Counted from the first letter of the stretch, positions 27,101-36,715 are shown. The stretch is DNA of 64,000 nucleotides from Secundilactobacillus paracollinoides DSM 15502 = JCM 11969 (GCF_001311135.1 NZ_BBAG01000010.1:1-64000); one strand, 5' to 3'. Numbers and translations: made by a program. Notes: a model not told the origin generated them from the sequence alone.

Positions 27101-27259
27101 GTCTATCTCACCTTCCGTGTTGCTGTTACCAGCACCTTATGACGCGCAGTTCTATCGCGCTATCCTCTTTAATAGTACCCGAAGTTACCCGGTTTGTGCA
27201 ATCGCTTTCTTATTAGAATCTGAACATTCACTATGGTGATACGAAAGGAGAACCTGTTA

Positions 27260-28021
27260 ATGGATCTCGGACAAAGACTGCTCCAAGAACGCCAAACAAA
27301 ATTTTCTCATGGCTTATACCATCACACTCAAGTGTTAACAGCCTACCAAAATACACGAATAGATGGTAACCATTTATCCCTAGCACAAGTCAGCGCGCTT
27401 TTTGAGACCCGCGCTATTTTCAGTGACGACCGGCATCCCGTCTACGTTGATGATGTGTTTGAAGTCAGCAATCATTTCAAACTTTTCGATTACCTACTAG
27501 ATACTTTCAACTAACCGCTGTCTAACACCACTTTTAAGGCCTGGCATCAGATACTCAAACGCGGCACCTGTCAGGCCGATGATTGGCGGTATAACGTTGG
27601 CGGCTTTAAACGATTTCCAAACAGAATTGGGCCAATAGTATTCGTCTCACCTGAACAAGCGCCAGCGCAATTAGCGACCTTGTTAAGCGCCTGGGAAAAC
27701 GACCCAGATTTCTCACTTCAGGGTCTGGCAACGCTTCACGCCGAATTTGAAAACATCCACCCGTTCAGTGATGGCAATGGTATCATCGGGCGCTTGCTAG
27801 TCATTAAGGAGGCGCTTCGTTTTGACCAGTTCCCATTGAGTATTCAACCCACTCATCAAAGAAGGTACATCCAGGGGTTACGGCGGTTCACAACTGATCC
27901 GAAATATTTGATTGCCCTATTCAAAAGCGAACAGGCGGTTTACCAAAAACAAATCTCGTTTTTTTACCCATCTGGCTGGATTAGGCCGCCTGCCTTTCAG
28001 CCGAATCGTCCACCGTTTTGA
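27260..28021 (+). pseudogene. Fic-domain protein, internal TAA
   Basis: The start is ATG 27260 behind AAAGGAG. The frame reads DLGQRLLQERQTKFSHGLYH, an alpha-inhibitor-like SRIDGN-type segment NTRIDGNHLSLAQV, then LLDTFN and an in-frame TAA at 27512. Past the stop the same frame continues PLSNTTFKAWHQILKRGT, NVGGFKRFPNRIG and the Fic motif HPFSDGNGIIGRLLVIKEA. A CAA-to-TAA change explains the break. Fic enzymes AMPylate target proteins via HxFxxGNGRxxR. Here the first Arg after GNG is Ile, which should weaken phosphate binding, so even the restored protein might be impaired. The intended length is about 253 residues. Confidence 0.8.
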
Positions 28022-28119
28022 GCTTTATTGTTAATTAAGTCAGATTTCAAAGCACCGCGCACCATAAATAAACCGTTTTCAAGTACACTGTAAGAAAACC
28101 ACAACGGGCGGTGATTCCT

Positions 28120-29405
28120 ATGAGTCAAACACGAAAAATGGGCTTTGCCTCAGTCTTTCTTCTCGGCATCAATAGCATCATTGGATCGGGTATCTTTCTG
28201 TTGCCCGGCGAATTATACAAAGCCGTTGGGCGCTTCAGCCCTATTTAATCTTGCTAGCAGCAGCCTCTTCCATCCCGATCATCCTGTGTTACGCCAAAAT
28301 GGCGGCGACCTACACCGAAACAGGTGGCGCCTGGTTCTACGCCTATGAAGCCTTTGGGCGTTATCCCGGGTTTCAAATTGGCATCTTCAGCTGGTTGCTA
28401 GGCGTGATTACGTTAGCGGCCGAAATTGCCGCGTTTATCAACATTGCGTCGGTTCTGTGGCCCGTCCTTAAAACACCAAGCGCGTATATGATCACCAGTA
28501 TTGTGCTGATTTTATTGCTGTTACTGATCAATCTCATTGGCGAAAAAGCGACTCAACTGGCGGACAATATCTCGTCTGCGATGAAGATCCTCATGCTGGC
28601 ACTCTTCATTGGCGTGGGTCTCGTGGTCCTTCACTTTAGCGGCCAATCGGGCAGTGTTGCACCCAGTGGGACCGACGTCAACGGCGGATTTAGCACCGCC
28701 TTTTACATGTTTTCCGGGTTTGCCTTCTTACCAACTGTCGCGAGTGACATGCAAAACCCCGGGCGGGACATTCCACGGGCGCTCCTTGCCGTTATTTTAA
28801 CGGTTGCCGGCATCTACTTTCTCGTGCAGTGGCTAACGATCTCACAGTTGGGTGCCGGGGTCATGAACCAGGCCTCACCCGTTGTCGCAGCGTTTGAACA
28901 ACTAGTTGGCCCGCTTGGCAAGCAGATCATGACGCTGGGCGTGATGGTCTCCATCCTAGGTGTCACCATTTCAACCTCGTTTAACACGCCCTTCGTAGCC
29001 TCCTCACTCGCCTCAGAAGAACACCTGCTACCCGCCTTTTTCGGCAAACAAACTAAGAGCGGTACGCCTTGGGTTGCTGTTTTGATCACCCACATCGTTG
29101 CGGTCCTCCTCTTGCTGTCCCGTGACTACCTTTTTCTGGTATCCTGCGTGGTGATGGTGTCGCTGATTCAGTACGTGACAACCTCCGCCGCGGCGTTTAA
29201 ATATCAAAAACCACAGTCAAAATACACGCTACCGGGTGGCAAAATGATTCCCGTCATTTCGCTGATTGTCTGTGTCTACTTATTCGCTGGCCTGAAACTG
29301 AACGCGATCCTGCTCGGCGTTGGGATCTTTATTCTAAGTATCCTACTGTATTGGGCCGACAAACGCTACGGGACGCCTCGTGAGTTAAACCACACCACTA
29401 AATAA
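28120..29405 (+). pseudogene. APC family amino-acid permease, frameshifted
   Basis: The start is ATG 28120 (SQTRKMGFASVFLLGINSII, then GSGIFLLPGELYKAVG, the APC substrate helix GIGSGIF-like). One G is missing in a G run near 28230. The frame resumes ALQPYLILLAAASSIPIILC and runs to TAA at 29405, about 428 residues with 11-12 membrane segments. SGFAFLPTVASDMQNPGRDI matches the conserved helix 6-7 region of amino-acid/polyamine antiporters, and TLPGGKMIPVISLIVC the C-terminal part. The substrate cannot be read from the sequence. It is monocistronic. The lesion is probably a sequencing error. Confidence 0.85.
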
Positions 29406-29483
29406 CCTACAAAAAATGTCACCGTAAAAGGGGCTTTTCATTGTTGGGTGAATCAAATATTGCTGACATGCCGCTTCGTTCCA

Positions 29484-29636
29484 CCGTTCGGCCCTGCAGG
29501 CTGAAGTGGGGTCGTTCTGGGGAGTTATTGAATGTCTTGGCAGAAATTCAAGGATCTTCTACGTCTCCCTTGGTCGTAACCGGCTACAGGACAGCCGCTA
29601 ACGACCACCAACACCACAGCTTGCAATGCCGAACGG
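29484..29636 (+). other. Long structured palindrome (153 nt), element L
   Basis: The ends CCGTTCGGC and GCCGAACGG pair. Inward, TGCA.GCTG with CAGC.TGCA, GTGG with CCAC, and GTCGTT with AACGAC extend the stem, enclosing about 80 nt that can form smaller hairpins. No ORF is credible. Confidence 0.45.
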
Positions 29637-29861
29637 TTCCACTACGCTAAAATTCTGGCGTAGTCGTCAAAGTTAATAAGTCTTCAAAAGTAGCATCACA
29701 AAACCTCTATATTAATCGTTACTAGTGACTAATACGTCATGAGAAGCATTGCTATTAATAGCCTTATAAGCAGTCGAGGGCGGATTCTTTGCGAACTAGT
29801 TTTAACGCAATTGTGATGCTTAACTAGTGGTAAAAAGTAAGTTCAACGTTAGTGGAATGCA

Positions 29862-30014
29862 GCAATTTGGCACGGAGCTGTGGTGTCGACATCAGTTGGC
29901 GACAGTACTTTGGTCGGTTACTGATGTGCGAGACGACTGAGATCCACTCGAGAGCTGCGCAGCAGAAATCGAGTTAGCTCAGTCGCGAGCCACCACAGCG
30001 GAGTGCCAAATTGC
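29862..30014 (+). other. Long structured palindrome (153 nt), three-way junction, element K
   Basis: GCAATTTGGCAC-gga-GCTGTGGTG pairs with CACCACAGC-gga-GTGCCAAATTGC. Inside, two arms fold: TCGACATCAGT with ACTGATGTgCGA, and GACTGAG..ACTCGA with TCGAGT..CTCAGTC. It has the same length as element L, 226 bp upstream. It looks like a structured RNA or a mobile palindrome. Confidence 0.5.
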
Positions 30015-30246
30015 GGAATGCAACGGACTATCACCTAACATTTAAAAGGCCCCCGTAAAAACAATGCGGTGGCGTTTTTCGTAGTTTCTATCGTGGTCCT
30101 TAACCCTGATACCCAACAATTTTTGCGGTGAAGCGTTTCCAACTCGCAGTACCGCCAATTTCAACTTTTGAATTCATGACAGAAGTTGTACCATTGAAAG
30201 TGGACTGCTAATCAGCACGACACTAAAAACGAAAGAAGCGAACCCC

Positions 30247-31752
30247 TTGTCTAGACGCAATATTCTCATCGTTACCTGCGCCCTGCTCCTGTCAAACGCC
30301 ATGAGTGGGCTGGATAACACGATTATTAACACCGCACTTCCTGCTATTATATCTGACCTTCACGGGATCGAGCTCATGGGCTGGATCGTCGCGGTCTTCC
30401 TACTGGGAACGGCCGTCAGTACCCCGCTTTGGAGTAAACTCGGTGAACACGTGGGCAACAAAACGGCCTACCAGTTTGCCGCAATGTTCTTCGTGGTGGG
30501 CTCCCTGCTTGAAGGCCTTGCGCCAAACATCTGGTTTTTAATTATTGCGAGAACCATCGCCGGAATCGGAAACGGCGGTGTGGTGTCTCTGCCATATATC
30601 ATTTACGCCCACATGTACGAGAACCCCCGCAAACGGATGCAGGTCCTCGGCTTCGTTTCAGCCAGTTACAGTATCGCCACCATCGTGGGGCCGCTGGTCG
30701 GCGGATACATCGTCGACGCCTTCAGCTGGCACTGGGTCTTCTATATCAACGTCCCAATCGGCATTATTTCCGCATTGTTGGTCCAGCTGTACTACAAGAC
30801 CAATCCCAAATACATCCGCAAGTCGCCCGTCGACTACCTCGGCGCGGTACTGATGACCGTGGGCTTGATCAGCTTATTAGCCGGCATCGAACTGATCGGT
30901 GACGGCAGTCCGGTTGTGATTGCCGGATTGCTGATTGTTGCTGTCATCCTATTTGCTGCGCTGATGCATGTTGAAACGCACGTCAGCGAACCGATCATCC
31001 CCAGCAGCCTGTTTCGCAACCGGCCGCTGGTCATCGATTTTGTCCTGTTTGCGCTCATCTGGGGGGCCTTCATTGGATTTCTGATCTATAGTCCCATGTG
31101 GGCCCAGGGTCTGCTTGGTACCTCGGCACTGATTGGGGGTGCGACCCAGATTCCAGGATCGGTCACCGACCTCATTGGTTCAAACTCAGTTGCCCCGCTC
31201 CGGCGTCATTTAACACCCCAGCGCGTCGTGGCGTTAAGTATCGTGGCGTTAACCATGACCTTTGTCTTGATGTTGCTGTTTGGCATCCACACACCATACT
31301 GGGTCATCCTGCTGGCCGCAGCGTTTGAGGGCTTCGGAAACGGCGCCTGCTTCAACGAGTTGCAGGTAAAAGTCCAGCAAGATGCTGACCCGCACGACGT
31401 CCCGATTGCGACCTCCTTTAGTTTCCTCATCCGCATGCTCAGCCAGACGCTCACCGCAGCTGTTTTTGGCATCATCATGAACAACGCGCTCCGCAGAGGT
31501 GTAGCGCAATCCGGCGGGACCATCACCATGAAGATGATGAACAAACTCTCCGATGCCACTAATCTCAGTGCGTTGCCGGCAAAACTGCTGCCTCAAATGC
31601 GTCAGATTCTATACAACGGTCTGCATAACATTATGCTGGTCGCCTTGATTTTGATGCTGCTGTCATTGGCCTTAAACATCTGGGCACTTAAACTCGAACA
31701 CGAAAAATACGCCCGTTTGCGCAAGGTCAATGCGCAACAGGTGCATTCTTAA
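30247..31752 (+). CDS. MFS transporter, DHA2 (EmrB/QacA) family
   Basis: The product is 501 residues with about 14 membrane segments, started at TTG 30247 behind AGAAG. Motif D1 is LDNTIINTALPAI, motif A is LGEHVGNKTAYQFA, and motif C is VGPLVGGYIVDAFSWHWVFY. These define 14-TM drug:H+ antiporters that expel lipophilic drugs or dyes. No TetR regulator is directly adjacent. It is monocistronic with a good terminator. The substrate is not predictable. Confidence 0.93.
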   Translation: MSRRNILIVTCALLLSNAMSGLDNTIINTALPAIISDLHGIELMGWIVAVFLLGTAVSTPLWSKLGEHVGNKTAYQFAAMFFVVGSLLEGLAPNIWFLIIARTIAGIGNGGVVSLPYIIYAHMYENPRKRMQVLGFVSASYSIATIVGPLVGGYIVDAFSWHWVFYINVPIGIISALLVQLYYKTNPKYIRKSPVDYLGAVLMTVGLISLLAGIELIGDGSPVVIAGLLIVAVILFAALMHVETHVSEPIIPSSLFRNRPLVIDFVLFALIWGAFIGFLIYSPMWAQGLLGTSALIGGATQIPGSVTDLIGSNSVAPLRRHLTPQRVVALSIVALTMTFVLMLLFGIHTPYWVILLAAAFEGFGNGACFNELQVKVQQDADPHDVPIATSFSFLIRMLSQTLTAAVFGIIMNNALRRGVAQSGGTITMKMMNKLSDATNLSALPAKLLPQMRQILYNGLHNIMLVALILMLLSLALNIWALKLEHEKYARLRKVNAQQVHS

Positions 31753-31762
31753 CAGAAAATTC

Positions 31763-31810
31763 AAAAGAACCGACAGCCCAATCCGAGTGATTGCGCTGCC
31801 GGTTCTTTTT
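31763..31810. terminator. Bidirectional terminator
   Basis: AAAAGAACCG pairs with CGGTTCTTTTT around a loop with further pairing (AGC with GCT). It serves the MFS gene and the convergent small gene. Confidence 0.8.
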
Positions 31811-31884
31811 TAAATTCAGTATTTATGCTGGTGTTTTCCAAATTATGGTGCAGAACGCCGTTAAATACTAATCGGATCCCACAA

Positions 31885-32271
31885 CTACTTCAAATGGTTC
31901 TTCAACATATACGCCTCATACTCATGTTGAACGATCTGGTCAGTACTGCCTTCATCCGACGTCGTAAACACCCGTCTCAGGTGACTGACCTGGGTTTGAG
32001 ACGCGGCATCAACGCCGCTCTCAACGTTTGGACGACCATCACATCCTGGCGGCCGAACTTGCGTGAACACACTCGCAATCGTTCCCAGGGCTGGCAACGT
32101 TGCCGTTTTCTTGCCCGTTGTGGCATTCTTCGTGTACATCCCCATCCGCCAATAAAAGATCTTTTCGGTATTGAGATGTTGCTGCCCGTTATCGTCAACG
32201 TTGATGTGCAACGCCCCGATAATTTGGGTTGGCATCACTTGTTTTGGTGTTGCTTTTTTCTTCTCTCTCAT
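31885..32271 (-). CDS. Hypothetical protein (128 aa)
   Basis: The ORF starts at ATG 32271, four bases after GGAGCG. It reads REKKKATPKQVMPTQIIGAL, then HINVDDNGQQHLNTEKIFYW, RMGMYTKNATTGKKTATLPA and a tail with VSHLRRVFTTSDEGSTDQIV. There is no signal peptide or membrane segment. The HINVDDNGQQ and YWRMGMYTKN strands suggest a small beta domain. No family is recognised. It lies downstream of the 385-residue minus-strand gene with a 212-bp gap. Confidence 0.5.
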   Translation of the reverse strand: MREKKKATPKQVMPTQIIGALHINVDDNGQQHLNTEKIFYWRMGMYTKNATTGKKTATLPALGTIASVFTQVRPPGCDGRPNVESGVDAASQTQVSHLRRVFTTSDEGSTDQIVQHEYEAYMLKNHLK

Positions 32272-32483
32272 TTAACGCTCCATCATTTTAATCCTGACCA
32301 CAACCAAAAAATGCCTGATTAAATTGGTTGCTTCCTCATACTGCGACAAATAACCAATGACATGCTCCATATTCCTAAAATGATGAACAGCCAGATATTA
32401 TCTTACCATGACTTTGCGGTTTTTGTTATAAATTCCGCAACTCTTTAAGTAAATTTGTCCTTAATTTTTCAGTCAATTTTTTC

Positions 32484-33641
32484 TTATGATGACGTTGGTG
32501 TGGCGCCATGCTCGGCGTGAATCGTCGCCATTGCCGAAATAACAGTGTTTCTCAGAATTTCATCCGTAATGAACGGTTGCCGCTTCAAAATCTTAAAGCA
32601 CTGGTCGTGAACCCGACCCAGCAAAAGGCGCATCGACCGGTGCTGCGTATGGCCGTTATGCATGAACCGGTAGTCAAACGTCAGCCAGCTTGGAAAGAAT
32701 CGGCTGTCAAATGACGGTACCCGCGCGGAATGCATAATGTCCATAATACCGGCTTCGTTCAGTCGCAGTTCGATACGCGACACGCCCGTTCCTGTTTTCT
32801 CGTGCAGCAGCGCCATTTCCGTCGTGTTTAAAAATCCGTGGCCGCGCTGGTCATGCATGCGCTCGACGCTCTTCATATACAAGTAATAGGACGCGCGATT
32901 GCCCGATTCAACAATGATGGCGTCATTAGTCTGCCGCACTTTTTCCTCGTGGTCTTCGGTGCTCTTGGTAAAGAGCTTAAGCTGCTCAGCATCCGCTAAA
33001 AAATCGTAGTTAAAGTCAACCCGGTGCAACCGCACGTGGGTCAGTAAAGGAAGGACCATTTCGTTCACAAACATATACAGCGGCTCATATTTTCGTTGGT
33101 CGATATCGGCCACAAAATGGCAGGGGTTAAACGTCAACGAGACCAGAAAGTGCGTGTCGTCTTCCGGCTTCATCGCCACTTTAAGCGACTGCGACATATG
33201 AAACCATCGCGGCTTTTCTAGCTTATCCAGCATGATGGGTGACTGATAGAACCGCGGCGCATCATCCACATCAAACCCAGCATCTTTCATCAACCGAAAA
33301 ACATTCTGTGGTTTAAACGTGCAGGACCACGCCTTACGCGCCATTTTGTCGCCGCCAGGCACCACGGCCGTTTCACAAAAATTAGAACCGAACGCCTGCA
33401 TCAGCCCCATCAACTGGGTCACGTGGATCAATTCAAGATCCCCTTGCAAGATGATCTGGTCATTAAACACCGTTGGGACAAATGTTTTACTGATACCACG
33501 ACGATACGTTGCCAGAAGTTCCTGCCAATAGACGGCGACCTGACGCGAGATCGTCATATCCAACTGTGGTGCCCCAACCTGTGTCAGTCGGTTAAGATCC
33601 TCTGTAACCCCATCGCGAAGATGCGCTAACCCCTCGTCCAT
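32484..33641 (-). CDS. Unrecognised 385-aa protein, weakly Rep-like
   Basis: The start is ATG 33641 behind AAAGGGGGC. The order of motifs (HVRLHRVDFNYDFLAD, then ASYYLYMKSVERM, then GTGVSRIELRLNEAGIM) resembles rolling-circle or phage replication initiators of the Rep_trans/Cri type, in which an R-D strand is followed by a Y-K strand and an R-x-E strand. No catalytic Tyr context or HUH motif is certain. The N-terminal 180 residues (ISRQVAVYWQELLATYRRGI) are unlike anything I know. No plasmid or integrated-element borders were found. The resemblance is weak and the function is open. Confidence 0.45.
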   Translation of the reverse strand: MDEGLAHLRDGVTEDLNRLTQVGAPQLDMTISRQVAVYWQELLATYRRGISKTFVPTVFNDQIILQGDLELIHVTQLMGLMQAFGSNFCETAVVPGGDKMARKAWSCTFKPQNVFRLMKDAGFDVDDAPRFYQSPIMLDKLEKPRWFHMSQSLKVAMKPEDDTHFLVSLTFNPCHFVADIDQRKYEPLYMFVNEMVLPLLTHVRLHRVDFNYDFLADAEQLKLFTKSTEDHEEKVRQTNDAIIVESGNRASYYLYMKSVERMHDQRGHGFLNTTEMALLHEKTGTGVSRIELRLNEAGIMDIMHSARVPSFDSRFFPSWLTFDYRFMHNGHTQHRSMRLLLGRVHDQCFKILKRQPFITDEILRNTVISAMATIHAEHGATPTSS

Positions 33642-33969
33642 TCAGTTTGCCCCCTTTTCGATTTAGATTTGCTGGTACGCTGGTTGATCATGCCTATGTA
33701 CGTAAACACTTCTTGTCACTCATTATACATGTAACCGTGGTCATTATACCGCTTATCGCTCATTAATTTAAAGACTCAGGTTATTTTTTCACAAATTTTC
33801 TTAATCATTACAGATTTTCAGTACTTTTGCAACAATTTCGCCTACTCTGTGTTCGAATTTTTAGGGAGTACCCCGCTGACCCGTTATATAATATTGACTA
33901 TACATGTCGTTTTTAACCAAGCAATTCCACTTGTTTATTTAGGGGATACATTAAGGGGTCAATCGTTAT
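33642..33969. other. Divergent promoter region
   Basis: The spacer is AT-rich between the Rep-like gene and a TetR gene. A TATAAT-like string at about 33883-33892 may serve the TetR gene. Paired ACATGT strings at about 33727 and 33904 could be operator halves. There is no ORF. Confidence 0.35.
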
Positions 33970-34512
33970 ATGGATATTCGAACCAAAAAGACGCGAGCGC
34001 TCATCGCAAATACTTTTCTGACGTTACTGAAAGAAAAGCCGATCGACCACATCTCCGTGGCTGAACTGACAACCCAGGCACATATCAATCGCAGTACGTT
34101 CTACCGCCACTACACCGATATCTATAACCTCAGGGACACCATCACCACAGCATTCAGCGACGAGATCGTCACGCATTTTGACGAGCATCTGCCTGAAATG
34201 GAACACGGTGAATATCGCGGCTGGATCACGGAGTTGCTGGACTACTTGGCTGTTCATAAGGACGCCATCATTTTAACCAACAAAAGTACGGATGACCCAA
34301 CGATGATCAACCGGCTACGCACCATTTTCATCGATAAGATCTTCCACTACCAAAATATCAAAGTCACCAGATTTTCAAGAATCATCGCAACGGACTACTG
34401 TGTGTCAGGCACACTGAGTTTAGTGTACGACTGGATCACTGGGAAATTGGATGTGAGTGAGGATCAGTTAGTTGAGGATATTGATAAGTTTATTGGGGAT
34501 GTGCAGAAATAG
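33970..34512 (+). CDS. TetR/AcrR family regulator
   Basis: The product is 180 residues from ATG 33970 (AAGGGG upstream). The N-terminal HTH spans about residues 8-50: ALIANTFLTLLKEKPIDHIS, then VAELTTQAHINRSTFYRHYTDI, typical of TetR. The C-terminal ligand domain (GYRGW..LLDYLAVHKDAI; YCVSGTLSLVYDWITGKLDV) matches the TetR_C 'DhaS-like' type common in lactobacilli. Its stop codon TAG is the first triplet of palindromic element D. Target genes are unknown. Confidence 0.88.
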   Translation: MDIRTKKTRALIANTFLTLLKEKPIDHISVAELTTQAHINRSTFYRHYTDIYNLRDTITTAFSDEIVTHFDEHLPEMEHGEYRGWITELLDYLAVHKDAIILTNKSTDDPTMINRLRTIFIDKIFHYQNIKVTRFSRIIATDYCVSGTLSLVYDWITGKLDVSEDQLVEDIDKFIGDVQK

Positions 34513-34632
34513 AGTGTGGAGGAAAACGGTAGGAAGCGGAGTGTAAGCCAACTCTGGCCAAAAAGTCCGGGCCTGACTTTTGGCCAGAGTTGGCTTACAT
34601 GCAGCTTTCTGTTTTCCGAAACACGTTTCGGC
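34510..34632 (+). repeat. Palindromic intergenic element, copy D
   Basis: It begins with the TetR stop (TAGAGTGTGGA) and ends CCGAAACACGTTTCGGC. The outer arm is GGAAAACgGtAGGAAGC with GCAGCTTtCtGTTTTCC. The inner stem is GTAAGCCAACTCTGGCC with GGCCAGAGTTGGCTTAC. Confidence 0.85.
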
Positions 34633-34711
34633 AATGTAAACTACCCCCAACGTCGCAAGGATTCCTCACTGCTAACAAAACCACAACACTACCTGTATAA
34701 ACGCCCAACAC

Positions 34712-34759
34712 AAAAAAGCACCACACCAACGGCGGATTGCTGTTAGCGTGGTGTTTTTT
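34712..34759. terminator. Hairpin terminator
   Basis: AAAAAAGCACCAC and GTGGTGTTTTTT flank a loop containing AACGGC/GCTGTT pairing. Confidence 0.65.
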
Positions 34760-34782
34760 AAACCCCTATTCCAAAAACGAAT

Positions 34783-34839
34783 AAGCACCATAGCAAACTG
34801 CTCATCCCTTAAGATACAGAGTGGTCTGCTATGGTGCTT
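34783..34839. terminator. Hairpin, possible terminator
   Basis: AAGCACCATAGCA pairs perfectly with TGCTATGGTGCTT around a 31-base loop. The T tract is weak. Confidence 0.5.
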
Positions 34840-34883
34840 CTTGATTACGTTGCTCTAAATGTTACTACTTTCTAGGCGTCATA

Positions 34884-35009
34884 GCCGAAACGTGTTCCAG
34901 GAAGCAGAGGCTACTGCGTAAGCTGGCTCTGGCACAAATGCCAAGTTCAGGCATTTCCGCCAGAGTCAACTTACGCTCCGCCCTCTAACCGCTTCCTTCC
35001 ACACTCCTA
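34884..35009 (-). repeat. Palindromic intergenic element, copy E
   Basis: On minus it runs from TAGGAGTGTGGAAGGAAGC to GGAACACGTTTCGGC. The inner stem GTAAGTTGACTCTGGC pairs with GCCAGAGCCAGCTTAC. Confidence 0.8.
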
Positions 35010-35217
35010 TACAACACAAGCGTCCATATCGCCGTTTTAAGCGACTTTCCCGCTCTTACCGGTATTATTATGCAACACTAAAACGTGCTCTGATGTCCAT
35101 TTTCGACCCCCTAGACGGTTTTAAACAGACATCCTTATCTTTTTATGTAGAGTGTTCACCAATCCGCGGCCTCCAAACCGTATGAATTGCTAAACACTAC
35201 TCCTATGGTGAAACGTA

Positions 35218-35784
35218 CTAGCTGCGAGCCAGTGCTTCGAGCTGGGCCGAAACTGTTGGGTAAGCTAATTCAGCAACTAAATCAGTTAACTCAGCTTCAG
35301 TCAGCGTAACCCGGACAAAGACCCAGTCGCGCATTAGGCCAGCCACCCCATAAACAACGGCTGTCACTTGCGCTTCGTTGCGATCATCCGTATCGACACC
35401 TGAAAGGGTATCGGATTGCATGATCCGGTCTTGAACTAAGTCAAAGAAGAACTGATTGCCGTCATCAGTTGACAGCAAATACTGCAGCCGTTCGCGATTA
35501 TCATTTAGGTAATCGATCATTTCCATGGTCGCTACCTTAAAGGCACCCATTGTCAGGTTTGGTCCTTCAAATGAAAGTTGGCCATCAAGGTCACCCTTGA
35601 CCTGAGTCATAATTTTACGCTTCAGGTCGTACACATCATGATAATGTGCGTAGAACGTACTCCGGTTCACCCCAGCCAAAGACGTTACTTCGCAAACGGT
35701 AATCTTGCCGATTGATTTCTCGTTCAGCAATTTCAGAAACGCACCTTCAATAGCAGCTTGCGTTCTTTCTATACGCTTGTCCAT
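35218..35784 (-). CDS. TetR/AcrR family regulator
   Basis: The product is 188 residues from ATG 35784 behind GGAGG. The HTH is QAAIEGAFLKLLNEKSIGKI, then VCEVTSLAGVNRSTFYAHYHDV. The C-terminal domain reads DYLNDNRERLQYLLSTDDGN and VYGVAGLMRDWVFVRVTLTE. It is divergent from the TetR gene at 36046 and shares a 260-bp regulatory region with it. No efflux or enzyme gene is adjacent on its strand, so the target is unknown. Confidence 0.88.
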   Translation of the reverse strand: MDKRIERTQAAIEGAFLKLLNEKSIGKITVCEVTSLAGVNRSTFYAHYHDVYDLKRKIMTQVKGDLDGQLSFEGPNLTMGAFKVATMEMIDYLNDNRERLQYLLSTDDGNQFFFDLVQDRIMQSDTLSGVDTDDRNEAQVTAVVYGVAGLMRDWVFVRVTLTEAELTDLVAELAYPTVSAQLEALARS

Positions 35785-35962
35785 CTTGCCACCTCCTCGT
35801 TAGTATGACAATTCTGAAACAATATCCAGCACTTACTGGACATTTGTAATCTTATATTAACAAAAAGTAAATGTCAAAAGAAAGTTACCAATGTTGCATT
35901 TTAAACACGTGTTCAATATCTCAATTCCATATTTATCAGCCGATTATTTGAGGAAGTTATAA

Positions 35963-35992
35963 CGGGTTTATAACCCGACACAATGGTATAAT
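35963..35992 (+). promoter_or_regulatory. Operator palindrome and -10 box of TetR gene
   Basis: CGGGTTTATAACCCG (35963-35977) is a perfect 15-bp palindrome in the -35 region, ten bp before TATAAT (35987-35992). It is suited to autorepression of the TetR gene at 36046. Confidence 0.5.
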
Positions 35993-36045
35993 GTGCGCAA
36001 TGCCGAGGGAGCAGACCAACGGGTAATAAAGGGGTGTCATTTACC

Positions 36046-36593
36046 ATGGTAATAGATCGTCGAACGATTCGTACCCAAGCTGCGATCGAAACGGGCTTTA
36101 TTGAGGTGCTCAGTCAAAAACCGCTCAACAAAATTACGGTTTTGGAATTAACGGAGCAGATCAATATTGGTCGGGGAACTTTTTATAGTCACTACAAGGA
36201 TTTATTCGACCTGTACAACAGGATTATGCAAGAAACGACCAGAACCCTAAGCCGGTTATTTGATGAAAATTATCCGGATCCGGGAACTGACAGTTATGAA
36301 TTCTTTGCTAATCAGATGATCACCTACGTCGACGAGCATCGCAAACTGTTTACCAGTCTGATGCACAATGACTTGGGTGCAAATTTGCGATTCAACTCAA
36401 GGAAATGCTAATGCGAAAAGTCGAGGAGCACCAAAACATCACAGGAACAGATACCCGGGAACACGGCCGCGTATCCTTCACCTGCTCAGGTGTGATCGGT
36501 CTGATGGTCGACTGGCTGGATGATAAGCTAGCAATTTCGGCGGATGATTTAAGCGATTTGGTGGCGGAGTTGATTGTGAATATGTATGCCTAG
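36046..36593 (+). pseudogene. TetR/AcrR family regulator, frameshifted
   Basis: The start is ATG 36046 behind AAAGGGG. The HTH reads TQAAIETGFIEVLSQKPLNK, then LELTEQINIGRGTFYSHYKDLF. One C is missing near 36393 (LGANLRF then QLKEMLMRKVEEH), after which the frame runs through GVIGLMVDWLDDKLAISADD to TAG at 36591-36593. Full length is about 182 residues. The stop codon is the first triplet of palindromic element F. The lesion is a CC-to-C loss and may be a sequencing error. Confidence 0.82.
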
Positions 36594-36715
36594 AGCGTGG
36601 AAGAAGGCGGTTAGAGGGCGGAGCGTAAGCTGACTCTGGCAGAAATGCCTGCACTTGGCATTTGTGCCAGAGTTGGCTTACGCAGGAGCCTCTGCCTTCT
36701 GGAACGCGTTTCGGC
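36591..36715 (+). repeat. Palindromic intergenic element, copy F
   Basis: TAGAGCGTGGA to GGAACGCGTTTCGGC. The stems are GCGT-gga-AGAAGGC..AGAGG..GCGTAAGC..CTCTGGCA with complements in reverse order. It is nearly symmetric, with gga/gga internal loops. Confidence 0.85.

Noticed and set aside
29441-29650. 69-codon plus-strand frame behind the APC permease
   Set aside because: It lies across the structured palindrome at 29484-29636, and its codons follow from the stem sequence rather than from protein constraint.
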